From Paraburkholderia sprentiae WSM5005 (GTDB lineage: Bacteria > Pseudomonadota > Gammaproteobacteria > Burkholderiales > Burkholderiaceae): a DNA stretch of 64,000 nucleotides. Of the stretch, positions 18,661-27,296 are shown one piece after another (positions within the stretch are counted from its first letter, which is position 1; each line of letters opens with the position of its first letter). The notes beneath the pieces are model-generated. The model saw only the letters and a list, made by a program, of their open reading frames with translations. It was not told the DNA's origin and ran no database searches. Where the stretch lies: positions 1,364,001 to 1,428,000 of the forward strand of contig NZ_CP017562.2 of NCBI RefSeq assembly GCF_001865575.2, read 5' to 3'. The position numbers and the translations under genes were made by a program.

Positions 18661-18945
18661 TCAGCTTCCTGTCTCGCGGTCGGCGCGTCCATCAACTACC
18701 AGACAGGCGCGCTCGAGTAATTCGCCATGGGGGTGGCGGATCTCGACAGTGACCGGCGCAAAGCAACCCGCGCTGCAGCGGCCCTCGCGCGAGACCTGGA
18801 CGGTCCATCTGTGAAACCGCGCAACATACGGCCCGTGGCGCGCTAGCGCTACGCCCTCATACACCAGCGCCCGTAACATCCGCAGTTCCTCAACGTCCGG
18901 CGTGGCCGGCGAGCTGACGTCCATCATTTCCGTGTCCTCTGCCAT
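18661..18945 (-). CDS. Small hypothetical protein
   Basis: 94 residues with an acidic N-terminus and a central strand-rich core (GPYVARFHRWTVQVS, then CFAPVTVEIRHPHG). It lies 65 bp after the ssb gene on the same strand, so it is likely part of that transcript. A start at the internal MMDVSS is also possible. No family recognised. Confidence 0.45.
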   Translation of the reverse strand: MAEDTEMMDVSSPATPDVEELRMLRALVYEGVALARHGPYVARFHRWTVQVSREGRCSAGCFAPVTVEIRHPHGELLERACLVVDGRADRETGS

Positions 18946-19010
18946 ACTCCAGCGTAGAAGTCATGCACGGCGAACGGCGCGCTCGCGCATGACATCGACG
19001 AAGGTGCAAG

Positions 19011-19577
19011 CTATTCGGCCGTGGCTCGCGCCGCCCGACGCGAACGCCGGCCTGCAGGCTGGACGGGGGTAGCCGCATCGGAGTCTGCGTGATCCGGCGG
19101 CGTTCCTGGTTCCTCGCCCGTGGACTCTTCCGCTTCGCCATCGGCCGGACCGGCTGGCTCGCCGGCGCCTTCGTCCCGTGCCGGGGCATCGGACTCGCGC
19201 GTCTGGCGCGGGCGGTACACCACCTGATCGATCCGCACGAGGTTCAGGGCAATGGATTCGGCGTCAATATGGGCGCCCGCGTCGGCCTCGTTCTCGCGGT
19301 TGATCCATGGACTCACGTAGAAGTCGCCGCGCACGACGACGCTCGCGCCCGTGCGGATATGCTGCATCACGCGCTCGGTCAGGCGCTCGTTCCACACCGT
19401 CACGTCGACAGGAAAGGTCCGACCTTCGCGCTGCTCCAGTGTCCCGTCGTCAAGACGCCGGTAGCTGGCAGACATGACGCGCAGTTCGACGATGCGCCGC
19501 GTGCCGCTGGCGGTGTTGACCTGCTTCATCGTCGGCGACGCCAGCACGTTGCCGACCAGTTCTGCGTAGATGCCCAT
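19011..19577 (-). CDS. ssb: Single-stranded DNA-binding protein, ICE/plasmid type
   Basis: 188 residues. Residues 1 to about 125 form an OB-fold of the ICE SSB type (strands around RRIVELRVMSASY, TFPVDVTVWNERL and GASVVVRGDFYVSP). The tail from about 126 is acidic and Pro/Glu-rich but ends in RAARATAE, not the DIPF-type tip that recruits host replication proteins in chromosomal SSB. It probably coats transferred or replicating single strands of the element. It belongs to the leftward replication cluster, after the DUF3158-like gene. Confidence 0.85.
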   Translation of the reverse strand: MGIYAELVGNVLASPTMKQVNTASGTRRIVELRVMSASYRRLDDGTLEQREGRTFPVDVTVWNERLTERVMQHIRTGASVVVRGDFYVSPWINRENEADAGAHIDAESIALNLVRIDQVVYRPRQTRESDAPARDEGAGEPAGPADGEAEESTGEEPGTPPDHADSDAATPVQPAGRRSRRAARATAE

Positions 19578-19709
19578 TGCGGACTCCGTTCATCAAGGAT
19601 TGCCCCCTGTGATACGAACGCGCTGTCCATTGCCTGCTTTTTTGGATGGCTGCTCTGCGTTAGCCTGATGCCCCCGCCGGTCGCAACGCGACGGGACCAC
19701 GCACCTGTC

Positions 19710-20198
19710 TCAGGTGCCGTCGATCCTTCGAACCTTGACTGTGCCGTGTTCCAGATACATCGTGAGCTGGCTCGCCGCATACCGGAAAACCGACTCCAGT
19801 GCGTTGAGCTCCTTCGCGCGCGCGTCGCACTGTTGCAGGTACGCGCGCAGCGGCGCCGGAATGCGATTGAAACATTGCTTCGCGCGCGGCCAGGCGATAG
19901 CATGCGGCTCACCGCGGACGAACCAGTCGAGACGATGGCGCGTCGCGCCGCTCGCCAATGCAATGCGCACGCAGCGCAGCGACACGTCGAGCCCGGTGGT
20001 CGTGCTCTCCAGGGCCAGCGTCTGCATTTCCGTCACAGTGTCCTCGAGCCAGTGCTCGTACGAGCGCAGCAGCACGCGTATCCCGGCGTCGCCCGCGATC
20101 CGTGATACAGGTAGCGCCATCGCTGGCTCAGGGCTGCCGGCTCCCTTACCCTTAAAGGCCTTTGAACGTCGATCCAGATCCGAAGGTCGGCCAGTCAT
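19710..20198 (-). CDS. DUF3158-like ICE protein
   Basis: 162 residues from the ATG at 20198; upstream codons in the frame look non-coding. A lysine-rich FKGKG motif near the N-terminus and an RHRLDWFVRGEP segment in the second half are reminiscent of DUF3158, a family found next to ssb in PFGI-1/SPI-7-like integrative elements. The function is unknown. It starts 16 bp after the PFL_4669-like gene, consistent with co-transcription. The family call rests partly on position. Confidence 0.55.
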   Translation of the reverse strand: MTGRPSDLDRRSKAFKGKGAGSPEPAMALPVSRIAGDAGIRVLLRSYEHWLEDTVTEMQTLALESTTTGLDVSLRCVRIALASGATRHRLDWFVRGEPHAIAWPRAKQCFNRIPAPLRAYLQQCDARAKELNALESVFRYAASQLTMYLEHGTVKVRRIDGT

Positions 20199-20214
20199 TG
20201 CCGCAGTCCTCGCA

Positions 20215-21288
20215 TCACTGCACCAAGGCGTCTGCTGCGGCTTGCGCGACCGCGTCGTCCCCGGACAGCGGCACACTGTCGAGCAGACGCAGTTCCACAT
20301 CCGACAGGCGACTCACGCGCCGCCGGCTGTGACGTGGCTCACGCGCGCCGGTGAAGACGTCCCGCGGCAATACACCGAGCAGCGCGCGCGCCGCTTCAAT
20401 GCGTTCGCGTGCGGCAGCATCCGCATTCGGTAGGAAGTCGATGCGCGAAAGCGGCAGCAGTTCGGCGCGCGTCAGCACGCGCTGGCAGCGCACCGCGAAA
20501 TGGAACACGGACAGGCACCGGTGCCTGGCCGAGCCGATGCGCCGAAAGCCCTCTGTCGACGACATCAGGTCGCGCAACACCGCGGAACGAACGAGGCGCA
20601 CAAGATAGTCGAGCTCGACAAGCAGCATGACGATCATGTAACCGTACGGTGAGCCAAACTCGAGCGAGACGTGCGCAGGTTCGCGTGATTGCAGCACCGA
20701 ATACTCGAGGCCTTTTTCCTGCGCGGCATCGAGCAACTCGCGGGCATGCTGCTGCTCGAGCTCGTTCGCGCGCCGGATGCCGGAGATGCGATCCGCGATC
20801 TCGATGAGCTTCCAGTCCGCATAAGGGTTGTCGTTGCCCGACAGCGACCACAACGCGCGCAGCGACGCAGCCACGCGGCGGCCGCCCGCCATCGCATGTC
20901 CCGACTCCCCTGGCGCAACAGCCCGGCCAAGAAACAGCCGCATCGCGTCGCGCGTGTGCAGCCGCATGCGGTCCGCACCGTCGCTACCGAGCTGACCCAT
21001 GCGGCTGATCTCCTGCGCCTCGTGCGGGCGCACCAGTGGATCGCTGCCTTGTCGCAGCGTGTGAGTTTCGCGCATGCGATTCAGCGCTTCCTCGCGTTCG
21101 AGAAGCAACTGGTAGCGGCCGAACAGCGGATCGGCAGGGTCGGGATCACCGTCGGCAATCAGGTGTGCAAGGACGGCGCGTTCAGTATCAACGTCATAAC
21201 CGTCGGCAAACGGGGACGACGTGGAGTGCGCGAAGGCGTCGACAGACGGATCAATGGTGTGAGGCGAAGGGGCGGACGTTGTGTCCAT
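20215..21288 (-). CDS. PFL_4669-like integrating conjugative element protein
   Basis: 357 residues. Conserved-looking features of the PFL_4669 (TIGR03761) family are the MRLHTRDAMRLFLGR block near residue 108, the DNPYADWKLIEI block near 155 and the SPYGYMIVMLLVELDYLVRLV segment near 220. The family occurs in the replication and maintenance region of ICEs; its molecular function is not known. N-terminal residues 1-60 are Pro/Asp-rich and probably disordered. Flanked by the winged-helix gene and the DUF3158-like gene, all leftward. Confidence 0.75.
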   Translation of the reverse strand: MDTTSAPSPHTIDPSVDAFAHSTSSPFADGYDVDTERAVLAHLIADGDPDPADPLFGRYQLLLEREEALNRMRETHTLRQGSDPLVRPHEAQEISRMGQLGSDGADRMRLHTRDAMRLFLGRAVAPGESGHAMAGGRRVAASLRALWSLSGNDNPYADWKLIEIADRISGIRRANELEQQHARELLDAAQEKGLEYSVLQSREPAHVSLEFGSPYGYMIVMLLVELDYLVRLVRSAVLRDLMSSTEGFRRIGSARHRCLSVFHFAVRCQRVLTRAELLPLSRIDFLPNADAAARERIEAARALLGVLPRDVFTGAREPRHSRRRVSRLSDVELRLLDSVPLSGDDAVAQAAADALVQ

Positions 21289-21461
21289 AAGAGACTCCCT
21301 GAAACAGGTATTCGTTGGACAGTGAGGGAAACGCCAGCACTGTTACCCCGGGTAACAGCAGGCAGCCCCGCACAGCTGCGTGTTAACCGGGTGACAGCGC
21401 GCGCGAAGGGAAAACACGGGCCGGTGTATACGCATGTGCTCTGCAAAGGCGATGGATCCGG

Positions 21462-23069
21462 TCACGCATGGGTGCCCGCCTGACTGGCCGCCCCGCGTGC
21501 CGAATGACGCGCAGGGCGATGTGCGATCCGTTCGCGCAGTGCATCGCGAATGGCTGCGAGATTCCGGCGGGCCGTCTCAGGCGTCGACGCGCCCGGCTCC
21601 ATCGCATCACCTGGAAGCACTGATCCAGCGCTCCCGCCCGCCCCGCCGATCCCCCGCCTGCGTGCCGCGCGCTCGAGGTGCGCCCTGGCGGGGAGGAACT
21701 CGCCGCCGATGTAGCGGCGCACGAGCCCTGCGATGTACGCGACGGGCAACTGCACCGGCTGGCGCCGGTGGCCTGCCGCCATCTCGTCGAGCAACATCTG
21801 GCGGTCGGTCGCAGGAACCCGTGCGAGGTGCGAGGCGATGAGTGCGCGATCGTTGACCGGCAGCATGGTGGGCCAAACGAGCACGCTGGGGTCGTCTGCC
21901 GCAGGCAATGGCAAGATCGGCGAACCAGAATCGGCGCCAAGGTCGATTCCCACCACAACCGCGTTTGATCTCTTGCCGGTCGAGATCGCTGGGCCGGCGG
22001 TCGTTGTAGTCCTGTATGTAATCCTTCCGTATACGCGCGCGTCTGGAACGCCCGTTTCCCGCCATCGGTAATGGATCAAACCCGCCAACTGCAGTGGCAC
22101 CGCAGGCGGATCCACATACAGCCGGAGACTTCCGGTTGGCGACTTCGGGTGCTCCGCCGCCCAGGCACGCACGTGTGGCGCATGAACTTCAATGGCGGAC
22201 GGCCGGGTGTTACCCGGGGTAACAGCCGGTAGCGTCGCTACGGCTGCACGCGCGTCTCCTTCGCGCAGACTCTGCGCGAGCAGGCGCTTGCGCGTCGCGA
22301 GCCGCTCGCGCACATCGCCGCGCGACACCAGGCGTTCGAGCTGGCGCTTCAGTTCGCCCGCATTGACCTGGGTGAAAACACGGCGGCCGGTGCACTGGCG
22401 CATGAACTCGCGAATCAGCCCCTGGCGCACAAGCCGCGCTCTCGCGTTATCGAGCTGACGCCGGTTAAGTCCCAGCGTGCGTTGCCACTCTCCGGCCGTG
22501 TGCGTGAACCAGGTACATTGCCGGTCGGCCTCGCGGCGCTGCAACTGCACCATCCGCGAGAGCAGCAGCGCGGCATTCACGTTGCCGACGAGATCAACAA
22601 AAACGCGTCGGTACGCGACAGTCGGCCCCAGCAACGCGTCACCCGCGAACGGATCCGCCCGCATCGCTTCGATCGATGCTGGGAGCTGCACGGCCATTGG
22701 ACAGGTCGCGCGAACGGCGGCCGATATGGCTTCCACCTCCAGCCGGTAATGCATGCACGCAGGCTGACCACCACGCCATTCGGCCAGCAGGTTCAGGTCC
22801 CGCATGCGCCGCCGCGCATTTTCCTGCTCTTCACGCGACAGGCCTGTCTCGATCAGCCAGTGTTCGCGGGTCTTGTGGATCCAGCCGCCATTGACCTCCA
22901 CATCGCGTCCGCGTCGCGTCCAGTACACCAACTGCGAGAGCAGCAGCGCCTGCTTCGGATGTCCGGTGATGCGGGCCATGCGCGTCCCGAAAGCGATGGG
23001 ACGATACGGCCTGAGGAGAGCCCACATCGTTTCGAACTCGGTGATATAGGGATGGCAACCGGGCATCAT
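21462..23069 (-). CDS. Winged-helix replication-type protein (STY4528-like position)
   Basis: 535 residues. Two repeated winged-helix units are visible: residues about 30-110 (GHPKQALLLSQLVYWTRR, then GWIHKTREHWLIETGLSREE) and about 150-235 (NAALLLSRMVQLQRR, then RTLGLNRRQLDNARARL). Such domains are common in plasmid and phage replication proteins. The C-terminal third is Ala/Arg-rich and low in complexity. The start overlaps the preceding stop as ATGA. In PFGI-1/SPI-7 ICEs this slot holds an STY4528-family replication protein, so a replication role is inferred; sequence resemblance to that family is uncertain. Confidence 0.6.
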   Translation of the reverse strand: MMPGCHPYITEFETMWALLRPYRPIAFGTRMARITGHPKQALLLSQLVYWTRRGRDVEVNGGWIHKTREHWLIETGLSREEQENARRRMRDLNLLAEWRGGQPACMHYRLEVEAISAAVRATCPMAVQLPASIEAMRADPFAGDALLGPTVAYRRVFVDLVGNVNAALLLSRMVQLQRREADRQCTWFTHTAGEWQRTLGLNRRQLDNARARLVRQGLIREFMRQCTGRRVFTQVNAGELKRQLERLVSRGDVRERLATRKRLLAQSLREGDARAAVATLPAVTPGNTRPSAIEVHAPHVRAWAAEHPKSPTGSLRLYVDPPAVPLQLAGLIHYRWRETGVPDARVYGRITYRTTTTAGPAISTGKRSNAVVVGIDLGADSGSPILPLPAADDPSVLVWPTMLPVNDRALIASHLARVPATDRQMLLDEMAAGHRRQPVQLPVAYIAGLVRRYIGGEFLPARAHLERAARRRGIGGAGGSAGSVLPGDAMEPGASTPETARRNLAAIRDALRERIAHRPARHSARGAASQAGTHA

Positions 23070-23557
23070 GACTGGACCTCCTGCAGCTGATTCAGCTGTT
23101 GCGGCTGACCGGGACGTACGGGGGGCCAGACAATATGCGCGGTGCGCTCCTCCGCCTTGCGCTGAAGCAGCGCGAGCACAGCCGGCCAGAGGATACGGAA
23201 CTCATCCGCCAGCAGCGTCTTGCGCCGACGATGCGCGATCAGGCCTTTCGACCGGAGCAGTCGCCGCGCGGCGCGCTGCTGCGACTGGGTGAGCGCCAGT
23301 CTGCGCGCGAACTCGTCGGGCGCAACCTGAAGCCAGTCGTGGTGACGTCCCGTCTCACTCTCAACCGTCGACAATTCCGTGAGCATGGCGGCCGCGGCGA
23401 GGTCGCCACAGATCTGCACGAAACAGCGGTCTATCGTGATCGGCACGTCGAGCATCGAGAGCACCATTTCGGCTTCGGCAGGCGGCAGTCCCGGTGAATC
23501 GTCCCAGGTCTTGCCGGGCAGCAGGTTGCCCTGCGGATCAAGTCGCATGTCATACAT
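23066..23557 (-). CDS. Short winged-helix protein in ICE replication cluster
   Basis: 163 residues from the ATG at 23557. The region of about 50-135 resembles the winged-helix unit of the following gene (DWLQVAPDEFARRLALTQSQQRAARRLLRSKG, split by a turn), suggesting duplication and divergence. The start overlaps the 3' end of the DUF2857-like gene by 8 bp, and the stop overlaps the next start as ATGA, so this gene is embedded in a chain of coupled genes. It is probably DNA-binding; a specific role is unknown. Confidence 0.6.
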   Translation of the reverse strand: MYDMRLDPQGNLLPGKTWDDSPGLPPAEAEMVLSMLDVPITIDRCFVQICGDLAAAAMLTELSTVESETGRHHDWLQVAPDEFARRLALTQSQQRAARRLLRSKGLIAHRRRKTLLADEFRILWPAVLALLQRKAEERTAHIVWPPVRPGQPQQLNQLQEVQS

Positions 23558-24200
23558 GGTCAGACTCCTGGTGTGAAGAAGGTGGGGCAAGCTCTCTGGT
23601 GTCCGCATCGAGTGCCGCGAAAAGCGTCGCGAGCGACCATTGCGCATCGCATTGCTCATGCAGCGCCAGATAGCGTTCGCGCAGGTCGCCGATGTCTTCC
23701 AGACTGGCCCACGCATTGAACAGCAGATCCATTCCGGAGCGCGACAGCGCACGCGGTTTCGTCGGCGCGGCGACATTGAGTTCGGCGCGCAGCCGTGCAA
23801 TTGTTGCGCGCGTGGTGGTGCGGAAAAACGTTCGGATCATCGGAATACTGGCCTGCCGCTCCACAAAGGCGCGCAACAGGTCCTGATCGCGCCACTGCCG
23901 CTCAATCAGCTCGCAGCGACGCTCCAACGCGCCGGCATCCACAAAGACACGCAATGCACCCGCGGTCAGCAGATCGCGCACGAGCGCCGGCGAACGGGCG
24001 TCACTGAGCACACGCCTGATTGCGCCCGGTAGCCGGTCTGTCAACGATGTCCGACGTGGCCACGCTGTTCCACATGAAACTTCGTTATCCTCATGTCCTG
24101 TGATGACGTACCGATCTGTCATGCAAGCACACGCAATCAGCTCGAGAAGCACGAAATGCTCGAGCGCTTCACTCTCCAGCCGCAGGAAGGCATTGTCCAT
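23550..24200 (-). CDS. DUF2857-like protein
   Basis: 216 residues. The segment LLRAFVERQASIPMIRTFFR near residue 105, followed by TRATIARLRAEL, fits DUF2857, a family carried next to parB in PFGI-1/SPI-7-type elements; it looks like a degenerate helix-turn-helix. The start codon shares one base with the parB stop (TGATG), and the 3' end overlaps the next gene by 8 bp. The function is unknown. Confidence 0.65.
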   Translation of the reverse strand: MDNAFLRLESEALEHFVLLELIACACMTDRYVITGHEDNEVSCGTAWPRRTSLTDRLPGAIRRVLSDARSPALVRDLLTAGALRVFVDAGALERRCELIERQWRDQDLLRAFVERQASIPMIRTFFRTTTRATIARLRAELNVAAPTKPRALSRSGMDLLFNAWASLEDIGDLRERYLALHEQCDAQWSLATLFAALDADTRELAPPSSHQESDHV

Positions 24201-25960
24201 CACGCCCCTCCCCGCTGAAGCCGCTCGTCTGCACCCGGTTCGGGCCAGCGCGCCGGTGCAAAGCGCTCGGGGTACGCCGCCCGGAATGCGCGCGCCGCGC
24301 GAATGACCTCGTCCCACCATTGACCGATCGGGTGATCCGGATTGAGCATCACGTCGAACATCACGTCCATGCGGTCGGCGAGCAACGGCTCGCCGACGCT
24401 CGCGTCACAGGTGCGGTTCCAAGTCTCATCATCGCGGGCCATCTGTGCGAAGAGACTCCCGGACGGAACGCGTGCGATGCCCGTTGCGGTGTTTTGCCGT
24501 GACAGGCTCACGAGCCACCACCAGCCGAGATACCGGTTGAGCATCTCTTCGTCACGCTGCGCGTCGACACCGGGCGAGAAGCGCGGTCTGTCCAGCGATG
24601 GTGGCTCGACCATGAATCCGTAGGGCAATGCGGGCGCATCGCGCACGCAGCCATCGAGACCGCAGGTTCGCGCGAAAGTCAGCACCGCTTCCCGGAGAAG
24701 CTCACCCTGGCTTGAAGAAGACGCAGCGTGCGGCGCGCTGTCCCGGTGAACGTCGTCAGCCACCACCGTGGATGGGTCATCCGGTGCGCGTTGCGGATCA
24801 TCCGTCGACACCACTGACTCGTCACGCCGTTGCCCGACACCGGTCAGGCGCGGCACGGTTCCATCCGTACCCGGCATAGCGCGAGGCGGTTCGTCGAACC
24901 GGGTCAACCTCACGGGTCCCGACGAGGCCGAAGGATCTGGTATGGCCGCTGCACGATTCGCGTCGACATCGGATGCGATCGATGAAGATTCACGTCGCTC
25001 ACCCGGCATGCCACCGACTTCACGCAGGTCATCACCGGCAGCGTTCGGTGTGTGCTCCAGCAGATGACACATCCGGTCCATGGCGTCGCGCGGCACGCCG
25101 AGCTCGCCTGCCAACCGTTGTTTCAATCCGTCGACCAATTGCGCAGCATCAAATGGCGCAGGCTGCGCCAGCGTGCCGGCCGCGTTCGGGTTGTCCGGAT
25201 TGCAGCGGGCGGCGATGCCGGTCAGTTGCGGATCGATCACCCGCACCTGCAACCACTGATCGTCGAAGCCGAGACGCCTCGTGAGGCGCAGCAGCATGCC
25301 AATACCCGGCTGGATCACATCGACTAGCGCGCGCCGGCTCAGATACCCGGTGGCGGGTCCGAGGGCGGAGAGACGGTCGACCGCGAACTCGAAGAGCGAG
25401 AGCAGCACATGGCTCACCGGTGCCCCTTCCTGTTCAAGCAGCCGGGAGAATTCACGTAACGACAGCGTCTCGCTACGTTCGGCTTCGAGATCGGTCTTAA
25501 GCGCTAGATAGCCATTCGCCTTGTCCCAGAAGCAGAGGTCGGCGCGCTGGTCATTCTCGCGCAGGTGCGCCGCCAGCAGCTTCGCCTCACCGGGATACGG
25601 CACGTAGATAAAGTCGTAGTAAAGGAAGCGTTCGTCGCGGGTTTCATCGTGAAGGGCCGTCGCTGCTGTCACGCGCGAATTGCCGCCCTTCGCCACCACG
25701 TAGCGCTTCTCGCCTGGACGGCGGGTCACCGTCACGATCTGCTCGATGCCGTTCACCCGGATCGACTCCTTGAGTTCGACAATGCGCTCGTGCGACGCAC
25801 GCCGCGGATTGCGCTCATAGACCATCACATCGGTGATCTTCAGCCGGACCACCGATGTGAGTTGCGGTTCGGGCGTCTGAGCGCCCGGCGGGGGCACATC
25901 CAGGCGCTGGGCAGCGAGCGCTTCGCGCGCCTCACTGAGCGGCTTGTCCGACACGTTCAT
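24200..25960 (-). CDS. parB: ParB-family partition protein, large ICE type
   Basis: 586 residues from the ATG at 25960, which overlaps the parA stop as ATGA. Residues about 40-130 are the ParB N-terminal nuclease-fold domain: the start is ITDVMVYERNPRR and the box-II-like motif is KGGNSRVTAA. This motif is the ICE-type variant of the GERRxRA box. A helical DNA-binding region follows to about 300. Residues about 330-480 are low in complexity and probably disordered. The C-terminal 100 residues are Trp-rich (YLGWWWLVS). It acts with ParA in segregation or stabilisation of the element. Confidence 0.85.
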   Translation of the reverse strand: MNVSDKPLSEAREALAAQRLDVPPPGAQTPEPQLTSVVRLKITDVMVYERNPRRASHERIVELKESIRVNGIEQIVTVTRRPGEKRYVVAKGGNSRVTAATALHDETRDERFLYYDFIYVPYPGEAKLLAAHLRENDQRADLCFWDKANGYLALKTDLEAERSETLSLREFSRLLEQEGAPVSHVLLSLFEFAVDRLSALGPATGYLSRRALVDVIQPGIGMLLRLTRRLGFDDQWLQVRVIDPQLTGIAARCNPDNPNAAGTLAQPAPFDAAQLVDGLKQRLAGELGVPRDAMDRMCHLLEHTPNAAGDDLREVGGMPGERRESSSIASDVDANRAAAIPDPSASSGPVRLTRFDEPPRAMPGTDGTVPRLTGVGQRRDESVVSTDDPQRAPDDPSTVVADDVHRDSAPHAASSSSQGELLREAVLTFARTCGLDGCVRDAPALPYGFMVEPPSLDRPRFSPGVDAQRDEEMLNRYLGWWWLVSLSRQNTATGIARVPSGSLFAQMARDDETWNRTCDASVGEPLLADRMDVMFDVMLNPDHPIGQWWDEVIRAARAFRAAYPERFAPARWPEPGADERLQRGGA

Positions 25961-26835
25961 GCGACCGCCCCCTGCTGGACGCCGCCGGTCCCGGTGTCGC
26001 CCGTCGAACATTGCGGCGCACCGGCATAAACGTTCGCGAGCGACGGAAACAATTCCCATGCGAGACCGTGCATGACGTTCCACGCGGAATTCCCGAACCG
26101 TCGGCGACGATCGAAGTCATGCACGGGAATGCGCGCCGTCGCTGCGGCCGCATAGGCGGCCGCCGACGGGATCACGGTGTGGAGCACCCTAACCTTCGCA
26201 TGTCCGACGAACCGCTGACGCAGCACGGCCGCGAGCGCGCGCGCATTGGTGGTGCGCTCGTGCGCGTTGATCAGCGCAAGCAGGTCGCCCGAACGGAAGG
26301 ATTCGCCGAAGTCGGCCAGCCGGTTCAGCTCGTCGAGCATCCCGATCGTGCCCGTGGCGAACTCGCTGGCGCTCAGCGCATCCGGCCTGACGGGCGACAC
26401 CATCACGTCTGCCGCCATCGCCGCTGACTTCTGCAGTTCGCCGACCGCGCCTTGCGTGTCGATCAGCACGACGTCATAAGGGGCGACAAGCGGACTGCGC
26501 ATCGCCCGGCGCAGGATCATCAGGCGATCCTCACGGCGATTGAGCCACGCCTGCAGCGCAGCGTCCGGCGTATCGGAATAAACCAGATCGAGATTCGAGA
26601 AAATCGTGCGGCTGATACAGTCGGCCGACGGATTGCCTCCCGAAGTCACGACTGCTGTCAGACCTTGCGATGAACGGTAATGGACGGGAAAGAACTTGCT
26701 TAGACTCGGCTGGACATCTGCATCGATCGCGAGAACCTTCAAGCCGAAGGCTGCGAGCAGGCCGCCAAGATTGGCGGCGACGGTCGTCTTACCGACGCCG
26801 CCTTTGGTGGAGACGAAGGAGATAACTACCGGCAC
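25957..26835 (-). CDS. parA: ParA-family partition ATPase
   Basis: 292 residues. It starts almost directly with the deviant Walker A motif KGGVGKTT (residues 11-18), followed by Walker A' IDADVQPSL and Walker B VVLIDTQG. The short N-terminus lacks a DNA-binding extension, as in type Ib or ICE ParA proteins. The ATP-driven DNA-binding cycle positions ParB-bound DNA. No dnaB lies between parA and parB, unlike many SPI-7-type elements. Confidence 0.93.
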   Translation of the reverse strand: MPVVISFVSTKGGVGKTTVAANLGGLLAAFGLKVLAIDADVQPSLSKFFPVHYRSSQGLTAVVTSGGNPSADCISRTIFSNLDLVYSDTPDAALQAWLNRREDRLMILRRAMRSPLVAPYDVVLIDTQGAVGELQKSAAMAADVMVSPVRPDALSASEFATGTIGMLDELNRLADFGESFRSGDLLALINAHERTTNARALAAVLRQRFVGHAKVRVLHTVIPSAAAYAAAATARIPVHDFDRRRRFGNSAWNVMHGLAWELFPSLANVYAGAPQCSTGDTGTGGVQQGAVA

Positions 26836-26902
26836 GGTGGGAGATCCAGTACAGCGTCATTGCTTGAACGGATAATCAATAAATGAAACAGAGGTTGCGT
26901 AA

Positions 26903-27163
26903 CTACGTCGGGTCGCGAGACGGCCCATGAGGATCGCGGACGGAGTTTTCAGTGGCGTCCCCAGCGGACCCACTCCCACCGGAGTGCGTCAGTTGCGACG
27001 CGATCCATCTTTCGTACTCGTCGACGGGGAACAGACGACGACGCCCCACGCGGATTGACGGCGGCATCGGCAGCCCGAGCGTCAGGCGGTTGCGTGCTGT
27101 CGCCGGCGCGATATGCAGCTCGCGCGCGATCTCTTCCAGCGTGTAGAAGCGCCTGCTCGTCAC
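26903..27163 (-). CDS. AlpA/MerR-like helix-turn-helix protein
   Basis: 86 residues from a GTG at 27163, chosen because GGAGGG precedes it; a longer ATG start at 27211 would reach into the promoter region of the divergent gene. Residues 3-55 form a winged helix of the excisionase/AlpA type (RRFYTLEEIARELHIAPATA, then a wing with RRLFPVDEYERW). The tail is Ser/Gly-rich. It probably regulates the cluster or acts as a recombination directionality factor. It leads the leftward ParA operon, 67 bp upstream of parA. Confidence 0.75.
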   Translation of the reverse strand: MTSRRFYTLEEIARELHIAPATARNRLTLGLPMPPSIRVGRRRLFPVDEYERWIASQLTHSGGSGSAGDATENSVRDPHGPSRDPT

Positions 27164-27232
27164 TTTCCCTCCACGGCACCTCGACGCACTACCCGTCCAG
27201 CGAGAGCTCATTTCGTTCGGGTACGTCCAGGA

Positions 27233-27260
27233 TTGTCTATTACTCGAATGTACCTATAAT
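27233..27260 (+). promoter_or_regulatory. Sigma-70-like promoter of the XRE regulator
   Basis: A -35 box TTGTCT at 27233-27238 and a perfect -10 box TATAAT at 27255-27260 are separated by 16 bp. It lies 36 bp upstream of the XRE regulator's ATG, in the short divergent region shared with the AlpA-like gene, so regulator binding here could control both directions. Confidence 0.6.
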
Positions 27261-27296
27261 CAAGGCACAGGATCACTCTAGGAATGTGAGACAGAC

